NCBI GenBank assembly: GCA_029933995.1
Contig: JAOZNB010000083.1
Coordinates: forward strand, 1-5,466
Reading direction: 5' to 3'
DNA: 5,466 bases
DNA from: Candidatus Moraniibacteriota bacterium
GTDB taxonomy: Bacteria; Patescibacteriota; Minisyncoccia; Moranbacterales; GCA-2747515
The notes beneath the pieces are model-generated. The model made no database searches, was not told the origin of the DNA, and worked only from the letters and a program-made list of their open reading frames with translations. This document shows, piece after piece, positions 5,071-5,466 of the stretch (position 1 is its first letter; the number at the start of each line of letters is the position of its first letter). The position numbers were made by a program, and so were the translations under genes.

Positions 5071-5303
5071 AACAACATAAACACATTGTCAAAAAAATAG
5101 ATGCACTAGATATTGTGGAATATATTACAGTTGGATTATTTTTTACTTTCTCACTTTTTATGGGTATAAAAGCATTAAGTGCTAACACAATTAATGTACT
5201 AACTTTTACAATTTGTGCCATCATAGGTGGTGCTACATTTACTGGTTATGTAATACTTCGTAAACGAATCTACAATAACAATAAACCTTATCTATTCAAA
5301 TGA
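5067..5303 (+). CDS. Small two-helix membrane protein, operon 2 third gene, unknown
   Basis: This 78-aa protein is not recognised. A strongly basic N-terminus (KQHKHIVKK) precedes a first transmembrane segment (about 17-34, VGLFFTFSLFMG). A brief polar loop (KALSANT) follows, then a second segment (about 43-64, with the small-residue stretch IIGGATFTG) and a basic tail (RKRIYNNNK). Positive charge at both ends places both termini in the cytoplasm, with the loop outside. The GG and small residues of the second helix could pack against another helix, for instance in the GG-containing partner encoded just upstream (inference). AGGAGA (5055-5060) lies 6 nt before the ATG, which is itself in an ATGA overlap. 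It is the last gene of the operon. Confidence 0.86.
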   Translation: MKQHKHIVKKIDALDIVEYITVGLFFTFSLFMGIKALSANTINVLTFTICAIIGGATFTGYVILRKRIYNNNKPYLFK

Positions 5304-5329
5304 TGAATTTGTCACAATTCACAAAATAT

Positions 5330-5366
5330 GAAGTAACTAATTATAATAATTAGTTACTTCTTTTTT
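5330..5366 (+). terminator. Intrinsic terminator of operon 2
   Basis: A perfect 14-bp stem GAAGTAACTAATTA (5330-5343) with TAATTAGTTACTTC (5347-5360) has a 3-nt loop TAA and six T residues (5361-5366). It lies 26 nt after the stop codon of the third gene. There is no T-run in the leftward direction, so it works for the plus strand only. Confidence 0.92.
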
Positions 5367-5466
5367 ATTTATACGAAAAATATAAAAAGTCTAATTTGGG
5401 GTCGATACTAAATTTTCTTTTAAGTCTTAATTATGAAAAATATTTTAAGAGTTATCATTCCGTGAA
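5367..5466. other. Intergenic tail without a supported gene
   Basis: This AT-rich stretch has no ORF I can support on either strand. A plus-strand ATG at 5433 opens a frame of only ten codons and has no SD. CTAATTTGGGG (5391-5401) faintly recalls the shared leader block of the two operons, but has no promoter or start codon in the right place. Confidence 0.5.

Noticed and set aside
3846..5303. CRISPR, IS element or prophage explanation for the small-gene region
   Set aside because: There are no spaced direct repeats, terminal inverted repeats, transposase or phage structural genes. The only repeat is the promoter-leader module.
5391..5401. Third copy of the shared leader (CTAATTTGGGG)
   Set aside because: Only 11 bases resemble it, and the TTGACA, the TTTTACATAT block and a start codon at the right distance are all missing.

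Overview
The window is an AT-rich (roughly one-third GC) bacterial chromosomal segment. Gene starts fit the standard bacterial code, with TAA, TAG and TGA all used as stops. The animal-type single-chain transketolase, the very compact genes with 4-11 nt overlaps, the tRNA-His without an encoded CCA end, and the ATP-cone/nuclease fusion next to a LOG-family gene would fit a small-genome bacterium such as a Candidate Phyla Radiation (Parcubacteria-like) lineage. That placement is inference, not something the sequence proves.

Left part, all on the minus strand (about 1-3767): reading leftward, a transketolase gene overlaps a LOG-family (lysine decarboxylase-like) gene by 11 nt. That gene overlaps by 8 nt a gene for an ATP-cone domain fused to a PD-(D/E)XK (Mrr-like) nuclease. 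The three look like one translationally coupled operon. A tRNA-His(GTG) gene follows, with its own promoter embedded at the end of the nuclease gene and a strong hairpin terminator. At the left edge, a strong Shine-Dalgarno and ATG suggest that a further leftward gene begins and runs out of the window.

Right part, all on the plus strand (about 3761-5366): two tandem short operons, each bounded by a near-consensus promoter and a strong intrinsic terminator. Operon 1 encodes two small proteins predicted to span the membrane twice (75 and 77 aa). Operon 2 encodes one small soluble protein (90 aa) and two more small two-helix membrane proteins (106 and 78 aa), coupled through ATGA overlaps. I recognise none of these five proteins. 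The two operons share a promoter-leader module: TTGACA, then 41 nt later a near-identical TTTTACATAT-CATA block, then an AAATT-TAATTT-GGAGGAA block carrying the Shine-Dalgarno. Only the first promoter has a perfect 8-bp-arm palindrome over its -10 box, in the divergent region shared with the transketolase start. This co-regulated set of mini membrane-protein operons is the best candidate for something undescribed.

The last 100 bases after the final terminator (5367-5466) hold no gene I can support.
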